64,000 bases of DNA, taken from the NCBI RefSeq assembly GCF_901933205.1, contig NC_044574.1, forward strand, positions 5,664,733 through 5,728,732, written 5' to 3'. Positions 23,361-34,219 of this stretch are shown here, in pieces. Position 1 is the first letter of the stretch. The number at the start of each line of letters is the position of its first letter. The position numbers and the translations under genes are program-made. The notes under the pieces are model-generated. The model was not told the origin of the DNA, ran no database searches, and saw only the letters and a program-made list of their open reading frames with translations. This DNA comes from Camarhynchus parvulus. Taxonomy: Eukaryota; Chordata; Aves; Passeriformes; Thraupidae.

Positions 23361-24014
23361 TGTCTTGGTTTGGAAAGACAGGTGTCTGCTAATGAAGGCA
23401 GGAACTTCCTCTGAAGTGGAAAATGCAAACCCCCTCCCTCCAAATTGCTATAAATTTTAAATTAAGGGGTTCTCAGGCAAAAATATGGGAGTGGGAATAA
23501 CAGTTCTTTAGTAGGGAAGAAAATAAAAGGATAAAATAAACAATGCATTAAACTAAACCAACACTGACAGAGTCAGAACACAACCTGACACCCTGTGGGT
23601 CAGGGTGTTGGCAGCAGTCCAATTGGAAATGCGGCTGCAGCCCTCCTGCAGTGTCAGGGGTGGTTCTGTTGGAGCAGGGATCCTGGAGATGGGTATAGTT
23701 TTCCTCTGAAGATGCAGTGGAAGAGACAGCTTTAACTTCCTTTGGAAATCCAGTGGAGAAGCTGTGCTGGTGTTTCAGCATCTCAAGATTATATTTGGGT
23801 AGGAATGCTTGGCTCCTCCCCCTGGGCTCACATCTCCCAATGGGATGCTGTAGTTCTTATCAGCCGTGCAGTGACATTCAATAACCTGTTATCAGCAGAT
23901 GTCTCCCTGGAGGGAGGAGTGGTTGTGGAAGAGATAAGGAAAACTGCCTACTGAACAGAAGACAACTGCCATATAGATGGCAAACAGATACAATTTGCTT
24001 GGCAATCCAGGACA
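23361..24014 (-). mobile_element. Solo LTR, family E (ERV-derived)
   Basis: A 654-bp LTR bounded by TGTCTTGGTTTGG at the left and ATCCAGGACA at the right, flanked by a perfect 5-bp target-site duplication CCCAG at 23356-23360 and 24015-24019. A 5-bp duplication is typical of ERVL-like integrases. The plus strand reads GGAAAGACAGGTGTCTGC, CCCCCTCCCTCC, GGGTCAGGGTGTTGGCAGCA, GAATGCTTGGCTCCTCCCC and TCTCCCTGGAGGGAGGA, text I recall from passerine LTRs. I assign the minus strand as sense because CCAAATATAATC (TATA-like) lies upstream of the remaining landmarks in that direction; orientation is moderately sure. No internal viral genes. Confidence 0.82.
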
Positions 24015-24019
24015 CCCAG

Positions 24020-24420
24020 AAATCTTCTGCACACTTGCATTGAGCTTTGTGTGCCACAGCTCTTGCCCAGAGGCAAGAGTCACTGGAAGCCCTTGTCACT
24101 GTCTGCAGAACTTGCCATGGCCCACTGGCAAAACATTTCCCTTACCTGGAGTCCTTGGTTTCCAGCTCACTGCAGGGAAAATGCCCAGGTTACTGTAAGC
24201 CTTCCCAACATAAAAGGGATGCAGCCAAGTTATGGTGGGACAAATAAACATGCTGCAGAAAGATGCTGGGTCCACTGGAGAAGCCCTTCATCTTCCTGTA
24301 GTGGAGAGATCAAACCTGATAGCCTGAGTGGGTTCACCCTTGTTGCCTTTGAATGCCACCAGAGCATGGGCCCAGCTCCTGACCCAGGTGGAGTTGTCTG
24401 GTTCATGTCCACACTTGTCA
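24020..24420. other. Unique non-coding spacer between LTRs
   Basis: About 400 bp between LTR E and the nested B/C pair. The 178-codon plus frame at 24051-24587 begins here and runs into the LTR; nothing in it is recognisable. Confidence 0.55.
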
Positions 24421-24426
24421 CAGCAG

Positions 24427-25145
24427 TGTGGCCACTTCTCTCTTCACAGAGAGCAGCACGCACAACTTCCCAAGTATTTGTCCTGGAAAACCTCAGAGAA
24501 GAAGAGAAAACAATTCTTATCTCTATTCACGGCTGCTGTTGTTTTGCGCATATGAAATGTGTTAGGAAGATTGTTTACCTGAAGTGATTTGTCAATTGGA
24601 TTCTGCTGAGGATTGTTTTGATTCCTTGGCCAACTGGCTCAAAGCTGTGCCCTGGCTGTCTCAGTCAGTCACGGGTTTTTTAGTATTCTTTAGTATCTTT
24701 GTATGGTATAGTTTAGTATCTCTTTAATATAGTATTAATGTAATATAGTATAGTTTTAATCAAGCAATTATTCAGCCTTCTGAATCAATGGAGTCAGAAG
24801 CTGTAGGGGGATAGAATATAAGTAAATAAAGTAATCTTACCCCTTAAAGGGTTGCAGCTGGGTTAATTATTAAAGTAGGAGTAGGCCCAATATTAACAGG
24901 CCACAGCTGTAGCCAATCAAAGAGTATGATGGAAGACTGGATTGGTTGGCTGAGGGGAACTGGAGTCAGTTGGCTGCTGCGAGGACAAGGAAGAGGCAGT
25001 GCCCAGTGGAGCAGCTTACAAGAAACATCAAGGAGGTATGAAACTCTAGCATTATGGAACCCTTGCAATGTACTGACTATGGAACTCTTGCACATAATGG
25101 CAACAAGATGCTCATTCCCTGTACTGGGGACTCCTGCATTTGATA
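24427..25145 (+). mobile_element. Solo LTR, family B, split by LTR C
   Basis: Family B LTR in two pieces: 24427-24801 and about 25106-25145. The left piece starts TGTGGCCACTTC and has CAATTGGATTCTGCTGAGG, TTCCTTGGCCAAC, TTAATGTAATATAGTATAG, CAGCCTTCTGAATC and ATGGAGTCAGAAGC. After the 304-bp insert the B sequence resumes as AGATGCTCATTCC ... GGACTCCTGCATTTGATA, matching the tail of 30291-30711 (GGACTGGCAAATACAATA). Perfect 6-bp duplication CAGCAG at 24421-24426 and 25146-25151 (7 with the shared A) encloses the whole, proving the two parts are one insertion. Confidence 0.87.
24802..25105 (+). mobile_element. Short LTR, family C, nested in LTR B
   Basis: 304 bp, starting TGTAGGGGGATAGAA and ending AATGGCAACA (TG...CA). 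Flanked by AGAAGC (24796-24801) and AGATGC (25106-25111), a 6-bp duplication with one later mismatch. Landmarks shared with 51068-51370 are GGGGATAGAAT, AAGTAATCTTACCCCT, GTTGCAGCTG, ACAGG.CACAGCTGT.CCAAT, GAGTNNGTTGGCTG and ACATCA.GAGGTATG. The short length and lack of coding sequence suggest a compact solo LTR, but a non-LTR identity is not excluded; I assign it from termini, duplication size and recall of a passerine repeat. Confidence 0.8.
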
Positions 25146-25151
25146 CAGCAG

Positions 25152-26469
25152 CACTATCCAGTGTGGGTGCTCCATGTGGACATCCATGCTCCATCTAATC
25201 TCTCTGAGCCCTGTGCAGTGTCCCAGCTGACCCCTAATTGCCAATTGTCTCTGTCCTCAGGGTGCCCCAAAGGAGCAGAGGGTTCACAGCAGGGTTTTCC
25301 TGCCTGACGTCAGCCGGGGCTGCGCGTCCCCGCTGCGGGGCACGATGGCAGCGTGGTCAGGGACAGGGGACAGGCTGTGCTCAGGGCACAGGGAGCCCAG
25401 CTGAGGTGATCTGTGCCTGCGCTGCGTGTGTGGCACTCACAGGATGTTGTGCTCATTCTTAAATATTATCTCAGTTCATATCCTGCTGCCAGGAGAGGCA
25501 GGGGGGAGAAAACCGTATGGCCCTGCTATCATTTCTCCTCAGTGCTGTAGACTTAGGATGTGTGTGTTACTGAGCCTGCTTATCTGCAGCAGCACTTCAG
25601 AGCAATTTCCTTCATCTGGTCATCTTCTGCTTCAAGGCTATTCACTTATTTAAGTATCTTTTAGCAACCAGTATCACTCAGGCAGAGAGGATGCCTGTAC
25701 TTTAAGCAAGTTTCATTATTTCTTTGCTATGTGGTGTAAGCTCTAATATGCTCACTCGGAGAGACTCTGGTTGGAGATAAATCAGGAAATGCTTCCAGAA
25801 AAAACTGTCATTTCTGCTTTCTTGTCATTGGTTCTTTATTGTAATTCTTATTTGTTGCAGTTCCCTGCAGCAATTTCTTTACCCGGATTGCTTTCTGGTG
25901 AACTTTTTGCAGTGAACTTCAGCTGCCACAGAAATCTCTCATCACATCTGCATTCCTGTGATTCCTGTGTCTTCTGCATCCCACTGTGCTAAAGCTGATG
26001 GGAGACCGAGGCCTCTGAATGTTGCCTGCTTTTCTTCAGTCCCTGTTCTCTTGCTTGTACAGTGCAGGGAAACACTTAAATTGTAAGTTCTTCACAAATA
26101 ATGTGATGCCCAGCCCAAATTCTGTTAACCTAATGGAAAGCCCCATCAGTTTTAATGGATCTGCTCCTTACTCCACCAAGAGACAGCTCTGGTCTTCACT
26201 AATGCTGACTTCAGTGGGAATAAATCCATGTGTAAATTTTTTTTTAAACAGCTTTGTGAATGGGGAGCTGTCTCTGTGTGCCCACCACTCACCACTCCCC
26301 CACGAGGCTGGCAGCGCCATGTGCCTGCTGTCCCCAGAGGCAGAAGCAGAGCTGAACTGCAGCCAGCATGGACAAACTTGGTGAGACAGTGAAGATAGTG
26401 AATGTGCCAAGACAGGCCAGGATACAACGGATACAACTCCAGCACAGCAGTTATTGCTGCTCCTTCAGA
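25152..26469. other. Unique stretch with a CpG-bearing patch
   Basis: No gene recognised. The patch at about 25285-25440 stands out for CpG content (listed separately). The remainder is ordinary; the plus frame at 26019-26384 overlaps frames of the other strand and has no domain. Confidence 0.55.
25285..25440. promoter_or_regulatory. Small CpG-rich patch with CRE-like site
   Basis: About 155 bases with roughly nine CpGs in otherwise CpG-poor sequence, including TGACGTCA (25305-25312), GCCGGGG, TGCGCGTCCCCGCTGCGGGG (with an inverted CCCCGC/GCGGGG pair), CACGATGGCAGCGTGG and CTGCGCTGCGTGTG. It could be a small CpG island or promoter, a methylated element remnant, or chance. No TATA box or open frame with a known product accompanies it. 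Confidence 0.3.
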
Positions 26470-26531
26470 GCATGGAAACACACAATAGCTTGTGTTGGAA
26501 GGGACCCTTAAAGGCCATCTAGGCTCAGCCT
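26470..26531 (-). mobile_element. CR1 LINE fragment, very short 3' end
   Basis: About 60 bp: CATGGAAACACACAATAGC, TTGTGTTGGAAGGGACCC, TTAAAGGCCATCTAG. Matches the terminal CR1 sequence in reverse orientation, then similarity stops. Confidence 0.8.
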
Positions 26532-29500
26532 TATCAGGCTGGGGTTTAGGCTAAAGCCAAGTCAGCCTCTTCATAAACTATGCTCATTTGGTGCATGAAA
26601 CTTCACTCCAAAGAGACATTTGTCGTCTTTAAGGGAGCAATTCCACAGTCCCTTTATTCCACCCAAGGCTCTGGGTGCTGGTATTATTTCAAGTTCTCTC
26701 TGCCTCAGCCAATTATTCCTTTGTCTTTTCTTTTTTGTCATTGCTAGATTTTCTCTGACTGTGGAGTGTCCCAGAAACTGAGCTGGCTGAAAAAAAGTAA
26801 AATCTACACAATTCTCCCCACAAAAGCCCCAGAAAACACCAAGGGAAATTCTCTGCCAGCTGCATTCCCCATCCAGATTCCTCATGGAAATGATCTTTAG
26901 CACAACAGGCAGGGCTGTACAGCCAAAGGGAAGAGGGGTAATAGGATTGCTTATTTTCTACACCAGCTGAGAGTGATGTATTAAGGAGACTGTAAAACAG
27001 AATCCTAGAGCAGATGAAATAAATCCCCCTCTGGAAAACACTTTAACAACAGCAGAGGAAGCCCACACACACTCTTTCAGCTCGAACAATTAAATCTTCA
27101 ATGTCTATAATGAGGTGAAATGGATCCCACACAGGAGAAAGGAGATTTCCAAGGCACAGAGGCACATTCACATCAGAGCTGTGCAAAGCCACCCCTGCAG
27201 ACTGAGGACAACCCAGAAAACTTAACCAGCTGATCCCCTTAATTTTATTTCATAATTCTGGAGTTTGGACTAGCCAGAGCCAGCAAGCTTCCTCCTGAAC
27301 ATAAAATAACTCTCTTAATTGCAGCAGCTCCAGTTGGGAGTGATGGAGGGAGAACACAAAGTGTCCCTGTTCATTGCAAAGCTGGTGTGAAAGGATGGGC
27401 TGTACTGGTGTGGTGGGAAATCCAACAGAAATGGGACAATTATTATTTAAAAAAAAAAAAGTCTTTCATCCAGAGTTTTCCCCTTCTCACTGGACTTTAT
27501 GTAAGGAGCTGTTCACTCTGAACCAGAGCAAAGCTCAAGCTGTCAGAAGACCTTCTGCCTGCTAAGTCCAGGGAGACATGGAGGAGACACCACCAGAATA
27601 GCAATGATGGTGCTATAAAGGCTTTCACCTTTTTCCTCTAAAGTAAATGCCTGCCTGCTTCTTGAAACCAGAAAAAAAGATGCAGAAGTGTTTAAGGGTC
27701 TTGTGTGAACAAGCAGCAGCAGGAACTTCAATATCAGAAGAGAGAGCTCTTAAGAGATCTGAGAGGTGCTCAGAGTCCAGAGATGCAGTTCCTTCTGCTC
27801 ATCCCCCAGAGTGGAACTCACATGGGTGTGAACCTGGGAATACAGCTGGTGTAGCATTCTATTAGATATCATAGAGGATTAAATCTGCCACAAATTTAGT
27901 GATCTGGGTCAGGGACAAGGGAAGCGGAAGGAGGAGGGGCAGCCAAAAACTGGAATATAAATCCCAAACTCAGGCTGTACCCAAGCACTTGGATTGCAGC
28001 AGTTTGTACTGTGCATATCTTTGCAGGTAACACTCTCCAGACACCAGTTCAGAGTTTGCTCCATTATCCATTAAACCTTGGTGCTCCTCCAGGCTTCAAC
28101 ACCCTAAACATGGATCCAAGCTCACAGGGACTGGACATCCAAAATACACAAAACAAGAGAAAGAACTTCAACAATTTATTTTTCCTTTCCTTTTTTTTCA
28201 GACTCTAAATTCTTTCCCTATTTAAAACACTCTAAGTGTCGTGCCTTACCCTAAGACACTTTTTGCTATCAGCTTCAGTCCTCCTGAAGGATGTGCACGA
28301 TGCCCTGTCATTCCAAAACTTCAAATGGTTTATTTTCTGGCAAATCTAGTTTGATACAAGTATTAAAAAAAAATAAATAAAAAGAAGGAGAAAATAAGCC
28401 AACTGTTTAGCCTTTTTTTTTCTGGAAAATTGATACTTCCATAGCCATTTTTAGGGGGAAAGGCATGGAAAGACTATATTGAAAATCATAAAAGAAGCCT
28501 GGACCCTGAAATAGGCACTATTAATCTCAGGGTTTGCAATTTAGGAATGATTTAGAGGTACCAGACTTAATAAAGAACCTCATTGCTGCACTCATAAGCC
28601 CACGTGCTCAAGGTTGAGGCAGCATAAAGAATTTCTGACTGAGTTGGGGTTACACTAGGACAGCTTGGGGACATTCAGACAGGATCTGGTCAGGGCTGTG
28701 GACACCCCAAGTGCGGTGAGGTAACTCCATCCTAACAGATGGAAATGCTGCAAATGAGCTGAAGAGGAAGATGGGAACATAAAGAAAAGGGGGCTGGAAC
28801 AAGGAATGGTGACAAATTTTGCGGGGGGAGGGAGTGGAGGAATGTAGTTTAACCAGATTTTGGTGTTGAAAATGAAAGTGGAATTAATGGAGAAGGGTGA
28901 CTGATACCAGCCTGGAGCATTTGGATGCAGGGAGTAGTTAATTTTTTTTCTCCATGGAAGACCTCAGAAGAAATTAGTAGTTTAACAATATTGTCCTCAG
29001 CAGAGACAGGTGGTGGGTTCCTGTCAGGCTTGCTTTATGTAGACACCTAGAGTATTTGCAATGGCATAGGAAAGAAATCAGCCCCAAGCCTGAGTCCTCC
29101 TGCAGAGCAGCAGCACCCCAGAAATCCTGCTGATGGCAAATGGCAGCAGGGGACTCTCCTCAAGAAGTGTGGGCTTGTCAGAGCAAAAATTATTCCAGGA
29201 AGCATCTAAACAAAGCAGGCTTATGCTCTTCTGTGAAAGGGTGAAAAATCAGACCAACTCAGAAATATTTTAAAGTATATTCAGTAGAGTCTGAGCTTAG
29301 TGCAGGGAAGTCACAGCCCTTCTGAAGGGACTGGAACCAGCAGAGTCATCTGTAAAGCAATGTTTTATAGAGCTTGGCTCCCACAGCCTGCAGGGATTTG
29401 AAGCATATCACAGGAGTTCATTTCCTGAGGACAAACATAATTCATTACCCAGATACCTTGTCCCAATATTTCTTGGTCTAATTCCATTTCAGTGAAGGCC

Positions 29501-30284
29501 TGAGTCCAGTGGAATTACATTGGCACAGGAAAGGAATTTCAGACTAAGAGATTTCTTACTGCTAAATGATAAAGAGGCAAAAATATTCTGCCTTTTCCAT
29601 CTTTTTGAAAGGTGCTTGATCCAGAACTGGCAGAAGTCAACAGGGAGTATTTCCATGGGCTTAGCAGATGTTGGTTCATAACATCTCTGGGAACTGGAGC
29701 ACTTCACTCATTTACCAACCACTTCCTTATGACAGATAAAGGAACTGCAAATGTCTGAATTTATGGTGAAAATTCTCACCAGTCGTAAAATGCAGAAAAC
29801 TGAAAAGCAGCAGCACTTCCTATAAAGTTACTGTAGCTGAAGTTGAGATTGTTGCTTTGGGGTAAATAATCTCTGTGTTGTCTTTAGCAATTTCAGGTTT
29901 TAAAATTATGGAGTATTTTTTCCTCTTTTCCTTTCATAAACAAAAAAGCTGTTGTTCTGTAACAGGCTTTCTAGCAAGTAATGAGATCAAGGTAAAAAGA
30001 AAGTTAAATATTGCTCCATTCCCCTGGCAGCATTATTTGAATGTTCCCAACATTATTAATGTCAAAATAGCTTGGAGTGTAATAACAGCAGTTTTTCTGA
30101 TATCAGGAGGGGTTGTTTTCCTTTGCCTGCCTCACATAACAGTGGATTGAACAGAGGAATGGGGAATCACCAAGGACAGGCCCTGCTAAGTGGGGATGGC
30201 TTGGAGTCCAGAGGCAGAACAAGCAGCTCAGAGCAAGGGCAGGGCTCAGACAGAAGCTCTGCAAGGCTTGCTGTGGTGGGCACA
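26532..30284. other. Unique non-coding stretch
   Basis: About 3.75 kb without supportable gene or named transposon. Contains A-runs at about 27449-27460 and 28364-28383 (AAAAAAAAATAAATAAAAAG). Frames at 26571, 27374, 29489 and 30072 are short and featureless. Confidence 0.55.
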
Positions 30285-30290
30285 CTTGGG

Positions 30291-30711
30291 TGTGGCATTC
30301 ACATCCTCTGAAAAAATCTCTTCACCCAGGATTTTTCTCCTGGGAAGCTGAGAAGCCTCAGAGAAAAGGAAAACAATTCTTATCTCATTTGCTTCTCCTC
30401 TATTTTGCTCATGTGGAATGTGTTTGGAGATTGTTTACCTGCAGGTGATTGTTCCATTGGATTCTGCTGTGAGTTGTTTTCACTCTTTGGCCAATCAGGG
30501 CCAAGCTGTGTTGGGACTCTGGAAGGAGTCACGAGTTTTCATTATTATCTTTTTAGCATTCAGTAAGTATCCTTTCTCTATTCTTTAGCATAGTGTAGTA
30601 TAGTATTCTTTAATATAATACAGTATAATAAAGTAACAAATTAACCTTCTGAGAACATGGAGTCAGATTCATCATTCCTGCCTGTTGCCAAAGGGACTGG
30701 CAAATACAATA
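30291..30711 (+). mobile_element. Solo LTR, family B
   Basis: 421-bp plus-strand LTR, the closest relative of 14838-15249: TGTGGCATTCACATCC start, CCCAGGATTTTTCTCCTGGG, ATGTGGAATGTGTTTGGAG, CATTGGATTCTGCTGTGAG, TTGGCCAATCAGGGCC, GGAAGGAGTCACGAG, AATAAA at 30627-30632, GAACATGGAGTCAGATTC and the end GGCAAATACAATA. Flanks CTTGGG (30285-30290) and CCGGGG (30712-30717) match at 4 of 6 bases, a probable decayed target-site duplication; one more shared A lies outside. No internal viral sequence. Confidence 0.87.
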
Positions 30712-30717
30712 CCGGGG

Positions 30718-33132
30718 CTCTGTGTCCCCTGTGTCCTCAAGGGAAAGGACTCAGGGTCAGGTCTGTAAAATCCTGCCAAAGCACTTCTCAGGGTAAGGCT
30801 CCGAGCAGAGCAATGAGTGGTGCTGCCCAGCAAGGACAGACAAACCACCAGAGTCCCTTCTCTCTGAGTTGTGCAGGTGGGGGAAAGAAAACAAAATCCT
30901 TAATCTTAATTTATGTACATATGTACATGTACGTATGTACATCTATGTATGTAAATCCTTAATTTATGTACCAGAACTGTCTGTGACAGGAGATATTTTC
31001 AAGTCCATCTCTGCCTGATTGGAAAGGGATGAATGGCTGTGTGTCTTCCACCTCCCCAGGCAGCTGTTCAGCAGGCTGCCAACGCAGCCTGGAACAAGGT
31101 TTCCCTCATCTCCCTAGTTCAGGTTGTCCCAGTGAGTGTAAGAATTAAATACTAATTGAACCAGAGACCTGTGTGTGAGAGAGAAAGGATAGGAAATGCT
31201 CTCTGGAGCAGCCTCACACAGAAATGGGGAGGCAGGGGTGTTGCTGCAGGAGCAGACCTGGGTCTGCATCCCTTCTGCAGATGAGCGCTACTCAGGTGTC
31301 CCTGCAAAAATACCCCTGGGAGGGCAAACAGAGCAAAAGCTTTGGCACCCAGCCGCAGGAGGAGATGCTGAAATGGTTGTGCCTGGGGGAAATGCATGCT
31401 CAGAGGCAGGAGGGGATGTCTGCCAGCGCAGCTCCCCCTGCTCTGCAGAGAGGTTACGGTGCAATGCTGCCTGCACTCTGCCGGAATGCTCTGCTTCCAG
31501 CCGCAGAGATCTGCGCTGGAGTGCCCTCCACGGTGAAATATTGCAGCTGTGCTACTGCCAGATACTCGTGCAAAACTTTTTAGAACTGGAAGTTTAGAAA
31601 AGAAGGGAAAAACAGCTTGGTCTGACGTCACAATGGGGTAAAAATATGAGGCAGGGGTGATGGGCGCTGGGATGGGAGGTGTTTTTCCTCTCCAAGGCAC
31701 TGTCAGGTTTGTGCAAGATTTGGAGCTCATGAAATTGTATACTCATAACTCCAGGCAAGGAAATATTTTGGAGCTCACAGAGCATCCAGGCAGCAAAATA
31801 AAGGCTTGGTTCTGGCAAGGCAGCCTCTGGATTCATTGCCACAGGTAATGGAGCCACTAACACATGCCAGTCACTTGGGGAAAGAAGACAAGCAAGGCAA
31901 ACAGCTCTTATTTTTAGTTCACAGTTTAGTTAGCAACTAGTTCACACTGCTGCATAGCCAGTGCAGCATTAAACACAAGCTGGTGGGCTGCAGGTTTGTC
32001 TCTGGGGAAGGGAGCCAGGTTTTTGTTGTGTCAGGAGTAAAGGCACAGCATGCTGCTCCTTCCAGGGGGAGACAGAAAGGGTGACGTGGGGACAGCCTCG
32101 ATTTTAGGAAGATTATTTTCATCTGGGTTGTAGGAGCACTGGTACAAACAGGCATCAGCATTTGTTAGTTGCATAGCAAAGTGTTATTATTTGTCAGGGA
32201 CTTATCTGAGTTTCAGGTAATGAGAGCTGAGAGTAACTTGATATCAGTATTGTTGCATTTAATATCTATATTTTGACTGTAAAAGAGGAAGCACTAGCAC
32301 TGCCAGTAGTGTGAAACCTCACAGGCTGATAATTACAAGAGCTGCTGCCTTTACCACAGCACTAACAACAGAAAACAAATTAAGTGCACAGAAGTTAAAA
32401 ATGAAAGGAGAAAATTTATTTTCTTTTTGCAGAGTTTGGAGCTACAGCTGAAGGAATTTAGGGGATGTTTGGTTGCACCAACTGTTATGACAACTGTGAA
32501 TGAATGAAATATCCTCTGCATTAATCCCTGCTGAAAATACAAAGCTTTCCTATGCCTTATATATTTTCAAACTTCTAATGCAAAACAGACCCTTAGAAAA
32601 ATACATAGACAAACATAAATATGAGGTGGTTTTTTTTCTTTGATGCATCCATGCAGCATTAGTATCTATAAATTTACATTATAGCTCTACTGCCATCAAG
32701 TGATGAAAAGATATTTTAGTGAAGATATCAAAGAGGAAAAAAAAATCTGTGTAAGTTACAGAGCTCTTACACAGAACTGAGACATATTTTATATTCACCC
32801 CTGCCTCTTCCCCATCCAGGGTATCAATGGGAGACAAAAAAACTCTGAACTGCAACCTGATTAGAGGCAAGGAGCCTAATTAAAGTGCACGTCAAGATTT
32901 AATGATTGTTTGTGGGTAGCAGGGGTGAAAAAAAATCTAAAAATTCATGTCCTTTTGTACCTCTTGAGTCATGTAGCGGGGTGAGGAACAATAAAAGCAG
33001 CTTTTTGGTGCTGCCAGCAGAGCTGTCACAGCTCAGCACCATCTACCTGCCCTTTCCCTTTCTTTGGCTGCTTGTTAGTGCCTCCCTGCTGTGTCGGCTG
33101 AGGAGAGGGGGAAAGCTGAAGAACCATCAGAT
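30718..33132. other. Unique stretch with a GC/CpG patch
   Basis: No recognised gene. GTACATATGTACATGTACGTATGTAC-type alternating text lies at about 30914-30952 (a short GTAYAT simple repeat). A GC-richer patch at 31170-31640 is listed separately. Beyond 31900 the sequence is ordinary and AT-rich. Confidence 0.55.
31170..31640. other. GC-rich patch open on both strands, CRE-like site
   Basis: Two plus frames (133 and 119 codons) and one minus frame (192 codons) overlap here, the densest open-frame cluster outside repeats. CpGs are more frequent than in flanks and a perfect TGACGTCA lies at 31623-31630. I recognise no domain, signal peptide or family in any of the three translations, and no clear exon boundaries. 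Candidates are an unrecognised exon, a non-coding RNA exon, a regulatory element, or simply GC-rich sequence with few stop codons; I favour the last. Confidence 0.3.
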
Positions 33133-33461
33133 GTGGCCTTTCAGTACTTAAAGGGAGCTGAAAGAAAGATGGGGACTGACTTTTAGTGGGGCATATAGGG
33201 ATAGGGATGGGGGTTATGGTTTTAAGCGAATAAAAGATAGATTAAGACTACACATAAGGAAGAAGTTGTCGACAATGAGGGTGGTAAAACACCTCAGGCT
33301 CAGAGCCCCATCCAACCTCACATCTGATATTTCCATGGATGGGGTGTCCATCACCTCTCTGGGCAATCTGATTAGTTGAAGGTGTCCCTGCCCCCATCAG
33401 GAGGTTGGACCAGATGGTCTTGAAAGGTCCCTTTGAACCCTAACCAATCTGTGCTTCCATG
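33133..33461 (+). mobile_element. CR1 LINE fragment with internal micro-inversion
   Basis: Plus-strand CR1 3' end: CCTTTCAGTACTTAAAGGGA, AAGATGGGGACTGACTTTTA, TTAAGACTACACATAAGGAAG and AATGAGGGTGGTAAAACACCT; then, from about 33297 to 33364, the sequence reads in the opposite direction (CTCAGAGCCCCATCCAACCT ... CATCACCTCTCTGGGCAA); then plus-strand text resumes with TGATTAGTTGAAGGTGTCCC and ends AATCTGTGCTTCCATG, a decayed terminal octamer pair. The element is otherwise complete at its 3' end. Confidence 0.92.
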
Positions 33462-33587
33462 GCTGGGTCAGATTAGTCTGTGTCTAGAGCAGGACTGACA
33501 AAGTGAGGGACAGTGGGATGGAAAGTGCAAGGAGCCACATCTGGGAGGGTTTTCTGGCACCCTGTTACAGAATTTGGGGTTTTCCAC

Positions 33588-34213
33588 TCTCAGAATCTCT
33601 GCTGGTCAGAGTGATCCTGAGATATGTTAGAAAGTCTCTTTTCCCATCCCGGCGCTTGAAGAAGGAGTCAGAGCTCTTCAGTTCTTGTTCTCAATGTTAT
33701 TTATTGTATCTTATCTATAATATTCTTTCTCCTGTCCAGCTGAGGCCCACTCAGCAAGACAGTCAGAGGCACACTGCCTCCCCTGGGGTGGTGTTATCTT
33801 TTTGTACTGAAAACTACGCGCACATTATTTACAATTACTTTCCAATACCTATCACCTATGTTAGACAGTGAGCTTCTACTCTGAACCAACCCAAAAGTGC
33901 CAACATCACAGCAGAAGATGGAGGCCAAGAAGAAGCAGGAGGAGGACTGGACATGCCCAGATTCCTCCATCTTGCCCCCTGAACCCCCATTCTAAAAACC
34001 CCAAAAAATCTATTTTTCACCCTGTGATAAATTCACTATTATTCTACTTAAACTTCCGTGGCTTGTAATTCTTCATATAAGGTTGGTAATTGTTTTTTCC
34101 AAGGGCTAAATCAAAGGCACAGGGGTCTTGGGCTCTGTGCCAAGGTCTCTGAGCCCCCTGGGCAGGGGCTCGAGCCCTCCAGGGCAGCCAGAGGAATTTC
34201 CTGAGTTCTGACA
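33588..34213 (-). mobile_element. Solo LTR, family A
   Basis: 626-bp reverse-oriented solo LTR with a perfect 6-bp target-site duplication TTCCAC at 33582-33587 and 34214-34219. On the minus strand it starts TGTCAGAACTCAGG and ends AGATTCTGAGA, so the 3' terminus is GA rather than the usual CA. It contains the antisense polyadenylation and TATA landmarks of the family (TTTATTGTATCTTATC and GGTGTTATCTTTTTGTAC). The frames at 33503-33871 and 34044-34271 merely read through it. Confidence 0.92.
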
Positions 34214-34219
34214 TTCCAC

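Noticed and set aside
24802..25105. Family C as a SINE
   Set aside because: No tRNA/7SL/5S-like head or A-rich tail; TG...CA ends, a 6-bp duplication and a TATA box in the 51068 copy fit a short LTR better.
33503..33871. Similar plus-strand proteins at 11219-11482, 33503-33871 and 58454-58714, which look like a small conserved gene family
   Set aside because: All three are the same antisense part of family A LTRs; similarity reflects the repeat, not a gene.
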